Assembly: GCA_009392075.1 (NCBI GenBank)
Contig: VFHG01000243.1
Coordinates: 1 to 8,187, forward strand
DNA: 8,187 nt
Direction of reading: 5' to 3'
Source of the DNA: SAR202 cluster bacterium
GTDB taxonomy: Bacteria > Chloroflexota > Dehalococcoidia > UBA3495
In this document: positions 5,830-8,187 of the stretch, piece after piece
Position numbering within the stretch: the first letter of the stretch is position 1
Layout: each line of letters starts with the position of its first letter
Program-made: the position numbers and the translations under genes
Notes under the pieces: generated by a model
Database searches by the model: none
What the model was told of the DNA's origin: nothing
What the model saw: the letters and a program-made list of their open reading frames with translations, nothing else

Positions 5830-7254
5830 ATGTCCACGCGTCCCAACGTTAGGATTGAACGGGACTCCATGGGTGAGATGGAAGTCCCAGCCGACGCCCT
5901 CTACGGTGCGTCAACCATGCGGGCGGTGTTGAACTTCCCCATCAGCGGTCTGGGCTTTCCTCGGTCATTCATCCGGGCTCTGGGCCTGGTGAAGCAGTCC
6001 GCAGCCAAAACCAACATGTCCCTGGGTCTGCTGGAAGAGAAGACCGGCAATGCCGTGGTGGACGCTGCGCAAGAGGTCATTGACGGTGGATTGGACGAGC
6101 ATTTCGTTCTGGACATCTTCCAGACCGGCTCCGGCACTTCCACTAACACCAACGCCAACGAGGTCATCGCCAACCGCGCCAGCCAGATCTTGGGCGGCGA
6201 CCTGGGCTCCAAACTGGTCCACCCCAACGACCACGTAAACATGGGCCAGTCCTCCAACGACGTTATCCCCACGTCCATCCACCTAGCGGCATTGCTCTCC
6301 ATCAAGGAAGACCTGATTCCGTCCTTACAGTTCCTTGCCGATGAGCTGAACAAGAAGTCAGTCGAGTTTTGGCCCATCGTCAAGACCGGCCGTACCCACT
6401 TACAGGACGCCACACCGGTACGCTTGGGACAGGAGTTCAAGGGATTTGCGGGGCAGGCCGAGTACAGTGTGCAACGCCTGCAGCGGGCCCAAGAAGCCTT
6501 GGCTGAAGTTGCCCTAGGCGGCACCGCCGTGGGCACCGGCGTGAACACCCATGAAGAATTCTCCGAACGGGCCTGTAAGACCGTTTCTGAGGTCTCTGGG
6601 GTGCTGATCAAGGAAACTGCCAACCATTTCCAGGCCCAGGCCACTCTGGACGGCCTAGTGGAGGCCAGCGGCGAACTCAAGACCATCGCCATCAGCCTAC
6701 ATAAGATAGCCAACGACATCCGGTTCATCGCCTCGGGACCCAGGGCGGGTCTGGGGGAGATTACCCTGCCGGAAGTCCAGCCGGGCAGTTCCATCATGCC
6801 CGGGAAGATAAACCCGGTGATTGCGGAATCAGTGATCCAGGTGGTCGCCCAGGTAGTGGGTAACGACGCCACGGTGACTCTGGCCGGCCAGGGAGGCTAC
6901 TTCGAACTGAACACCATGATGCCGGTGGCGGCCTACAACATCCTGCAATCCATATCGCTATTGGCCGCATCGGCCCACAACTTTGCTGACCAGTGTGTTC
7001 AGGGGATCACTGCGACCAGCATGGGCCCCGATATGGTAGAGAAAGGACTGATGCTGGGCACGGCCTTGGCGCCGGCCATTGGCTACGACGCGGCGGCAGC
7101 CATCGCCAAAGAGGCTTCGGCCAAGGGAACGACCATCAGGGAGATGGCCAAACTGAAGACAGAGCTTTCTGACGCTGAATTGGACGAATTGCTGAAGCCG
7201 GAGAGCATGACCGAACCAGGCATTGGGGCTGGTGGAGCCGGGGGCGGGGGTTAG
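5830..7254 (+). CDS. fumC: Class II fumarate hydratase
   Basis: Reversible hydration of fumarate to L-malate in the TCA cycle; a cytoplasmic homotetramer needing no metal. The 474 aa match the family length (about 465). Active-site segments in order: TGSGTSTNTN at 99-108, HPNDHVNMGQSSND at 131-144, KTGRTHLQD at 185-193 with catalytic His190, and the family signature GSSIMPGKINP at 319-329 with catalytic Ser320, Lys326 and Asn328. The C-terminal domain (IGYDAAAAIAKEA, then KPESMTEPG) is fumarase-like. Aspartase belongs to the same superfamily and shares these motifs, so aspartate ammonia-lyase cannot be fully excluded. Overall resemblance and the C-terminus favour FumC. The last residues are a Gly-rich tail (GIGAGGAGGGG) beyond the usual family end. 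It stands alone on its strand after a 239-bp leader. Only 6 bp separate its stop from the stop of the convergent HTH gene, with no hairpin between them. Confidence 0.9.
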   Translation: MSTRPNVRIERDSMGEMEVPADALYGASTMRAVLNFPISGLGFPRSFIRALGLVKQSAAKTNMSLGLLEEKTGNAVVDAAQEVIDGGLDEHFVLDIFQTGSGTSTNTNANEVIANRASQILGGDLGSKLVHPNDHVNMGQSSNDVIPTSIHLAALLSIKEDLIPSLQFLADELNKKSVEFWPIVKTGRTHLQDATPVRLGQEFKGFAGQAEYSVQRLQRAQEALAEVALGGTAVGTGVNTHEEFSERACKTVSEVSGVLIKETANHFQAQATLDGLVEASGELKTIAISLHKIANDIRFIASGPRAGLGEITLPEVQPGSSIMPGKINPVIAESVIQVVAQVVGNDATVTLAGQGGYFELNTMMPVAAYNILQSISLLAASAHNFADQCVQGITATSMGPDMVEKGLMLGTALAPAIGYDAAAAIAKEASAKGTTIREMAKLKTELSDAELDELLKPESMTEPGIGAGGAGGGG

Positions 7255-7260
7255 TCTCCG

Positions 7261-7677
7261 CTAACTGCCTGAGACTTCCTCTTCGAACAAAGGCAAGCCG
7301 CGTTCCGTGGCCCGCATGACGCATTCGATGCATCGGTCGTTGGCGGTGTGGCCCACCGCGGACCAGAGGTTCTCCGAGCGATGTCCGCATAGATAGTCCG
7401 GCTCGACGTTTTCGATGCCAGTGTTTTCCAAGTAGTGGACTGAACCGGTCTTGGCTACATTGGTCCACCACCACCGGGTGATGCTGGCATCCAGCTCGTC
7501 CAAATAGGACTTGAACTTGTCCTGCCAGTCTCCCTCGGGCATGAGCACCAGCCAGCGGCCATGCTCCGAGTCCGGGTCTCGCTCGGCCTTTAATTCGCCG
7601 TTCCGGATGTATTCCCGGACGTCGCGCTGAGAGATGTTCAGGCGGCGGGAAGCATCCTGAATCGATAGTTTTTCCAC
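7261..7677 (-). CDS. HTH-domain protein with Cys/His-rich C-terminus
   Basis: A 138-aa cytoplasmic protein of unknown function. Residues 3-33 (LSIQDASRRLNISQRDVREY, then IRNGELKAER) fit a short helix-turn-helix of the excisionase/MerR-N-terminal type, followed by a wing-like RWLVLMP. The middle has a WWW run near residue 70. The C-terminus carries C97-x-H99, H110 and C116-x2-C119, a plausible zinc site. The start is GTG at 7677: GGAG sits 5 nt before it, inside the 14-nt gap after the stop of the upstream TPP-enzyme gene, so the two are probably co-transcribed. In many genomes this slot after ilvB holds the regulatory subunit ilvN, but this protein shows no ACT-domain pattern. It may be a transcriptional regulator of its own operon, but that is only a guess from position. 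I do not recognise a named family. Confidence 0.75.
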   Translation of the reverse strand: MEKLSIQDASRRLNISQRDVREYIRNGELKAERDPDSEHGRWLVLMPEGDWQDKFKSYLDELDASITRWWWTNVAKTGSVHYLENTGIENVEPDYLCGHRSENLWSAVGHTANDRCIECVMRATERGLPLFEEEVSGS

Positions 7678-7682
7678 ACGGG

Positions 7683-7686
7683 CTCC
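7683..7686 (-). promoter_or_regulatory. Ribosome-binding site deciding the GTG start of the HTH gene
   Basis: The minus strand reads GGAG, 5 nt before GTG 7677. No other start lies before the HTH segment, so this site sets the N-terminus. Confidence 0.6.
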
Positions 7687-7691
7687 GTTGT

Positions 7692-8187
7692 TTAAGTCAC
7701 CGTATTTGTCGCGACCGCCGGGTCTTCAATCGTGTCGGCCAGGGAGCCGCCCGGCGGGACCATGGGGTAGACATTTGTGTTTGAGTCTACCACGAACTCG
7801 ATTAGGAACGGCCCGTCATGCGCCTGGGCTTGGCGTAAAGCAGGCAGAACGTCCTCCTGTTCGGTGACCCTGACCGCGCTCACTCCGTATGATTCAGCCA
7901 GCATGACGAAGTCCGGGCCGCGTATCGGCACGGCCTTCAAGTGGTTCTCGAAGTACATCTCCTGCCATTGCCTGACCATGCCCAGGTAACCGTTGTTGAT
8001 CAGGGCGATCTTAACCGGCAGTTTCTCTTCGGCTAGAGTCATCAGTTCCTGATTGGTCATCTGGAATCCGCCGTCGCCGGCGACCGACCAAACCGGGGCG
8101 TTGGGTTTGCCGACTTGGGCGCCGAGTGCCGCTGGAATCTCGAAACGCATGGCTCCAAGCCCGCCGGATGATATGAATGTGTTTTCG
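7692..8187 (-). CDS. Acetolactate-synthase-like TPP enzyme, C-terminal part (5' end outside the window)
   Basis: Last ~164 residues of a thiamine-diphosphate enzyme; the frame runs open to the window edge, so the ATG at 8150 is internal. The visible part is the TPP-pyrimidine/diphosphate-binding C-terminal domain. It opens with FISSGGLGAM, followed by the thiamine motif GDG...NN (GDGGFQM to LINN, 7992-8078). GYLGMVRQWQE follows, with the Trp (7965-7967) that is characteristic of acetohydroxyacid synthases. The end, NVYPMVPPGGSL, is also typical of IlvB-type proteins. Acetolactate synthase large subunit (two pyruvate to 2-acetolactate, branched-chain amino acid synthesis) is the best guess, but related carboligases and decarboxylases share this domain. 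No ilvN lies downstream; a small HTH protein does. One oddity: the usual GAMGFG-like loop reads GAMRFE, with an Arg at a normally small position. Confidence 0.85.
   Translation of the reverse strand, partial: ENTFISSGGLGAMRFEIPAALGAQVGKPNAPVWSVAGDGGFQMTNQELMTLAEEKLPVKIALINNGYLGMVRQWQEMYFENHLKAVPIRGPDFVMLAESYGVSAVRVTEQEDVLPALRQAQAHDGPFLIEFVVDSNTNVYPMVPPGGSLADTIEDPAVATNTVT

Noticed and set aside
5901..6872. Long open frame (323 codons) antisense to fumC
   Set aside because: It lies wholly inside the strongly conserved fumC, its product shows no recognisable domain, and such frames arise readily opposite GC-rich genes.
1..8187. CRISPR array, insertion sequence, tRNA/rRNA gene, attachment site or defence island
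   Set aside because: No spaced direct repeats, transposase motifs, terminal repeats or tRNA-like cloverleaf could be seen on either strand; the genes are metabolic or housekeeping.

Overview
This window looks like ordinary bacterial chromosome: GC-rich (by eye clearly above 50%), densely packed, with Shine-Dalgarno motifs, ATGA start/stop coupling and intrinsic terminators. No mobile element, CRISPR array, tRNA or rRNA is visible. Gene content is that of a heterotroph: an MBL-fold hydrolase, a GMC flavoprotein and an iron-alcohol-dehydrogenase-fold protein beside housekeeping genes (mtaB, fumC, an acetolactate-synthase-like gene). This mix, the PaREP1/HEPN-like protein and the style of FumC and the TPP enzyme resemble Chloroflexota of the Dehalococcoidia/SAR202 type. 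That placement is an inference from memory of family styles, not a demonstrated assignment.

Layout, left to right. (1) Positions 2-790, plus strand: the 3' part of an MBL-fold metallo-hydrolase whose beginning lies outside the window, followed by a hairpin terminator at 816-850. (2) Positions 867-2668, minus strand: a two-gene operon of a small HEPN/PaREP1-like protein and, coupled to it by an ATGA overlap, the tRNA ms2t6A methylthiotransferase MtaB. (3) Positions 2669-2750: a compact divergent control region with a 7-bp inverted repeat (arm centres 21 bp apart) and an 11-bp direct repeat. (4) Positions 2751-5517, plus strand: a two-gene operon of an iron-ADH/maleylacetate-reductase-fold protein and a GMC-family FAD oxidoreductase, closed by a perfect 16-bp-stem terminator. 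(5) Positions 5591-5829: a 239-bp non-coding region with a LacI/GalR-type palindrome. (6) Positions 5830-7254: fumC, a class II fumarase. (7) Positions 7261-8187, minus strand, convergent with fumC: the C-terminal part of an acetolactate-synthase-like TPP enzyme, followed 14 nt later by a small protein with an N-terminal helix-turn-helix and a Cys/His-rich C-terminus.

How the genes may work together: the dehydrogenase-fold protein and the GMC oxidoreductase probably act on the same alcohol/aldehyde substrate. FumC belongs to the TCA cycle and the TPP enzyme to pyruvate or 2-oxoacid carboligation. The most unusual points are the dehydrogenase-fold protein, which appears to have lost three of four metal ligands and the cofactor-loop Asp; the coupling of a HEPN-like protein to MtaB; and the HTH/Cys-His protein sitting directly downstream of the ALS-like gene. 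I found no clear evidence of a defence, mobile or otherwise entirely new multi-gene system.
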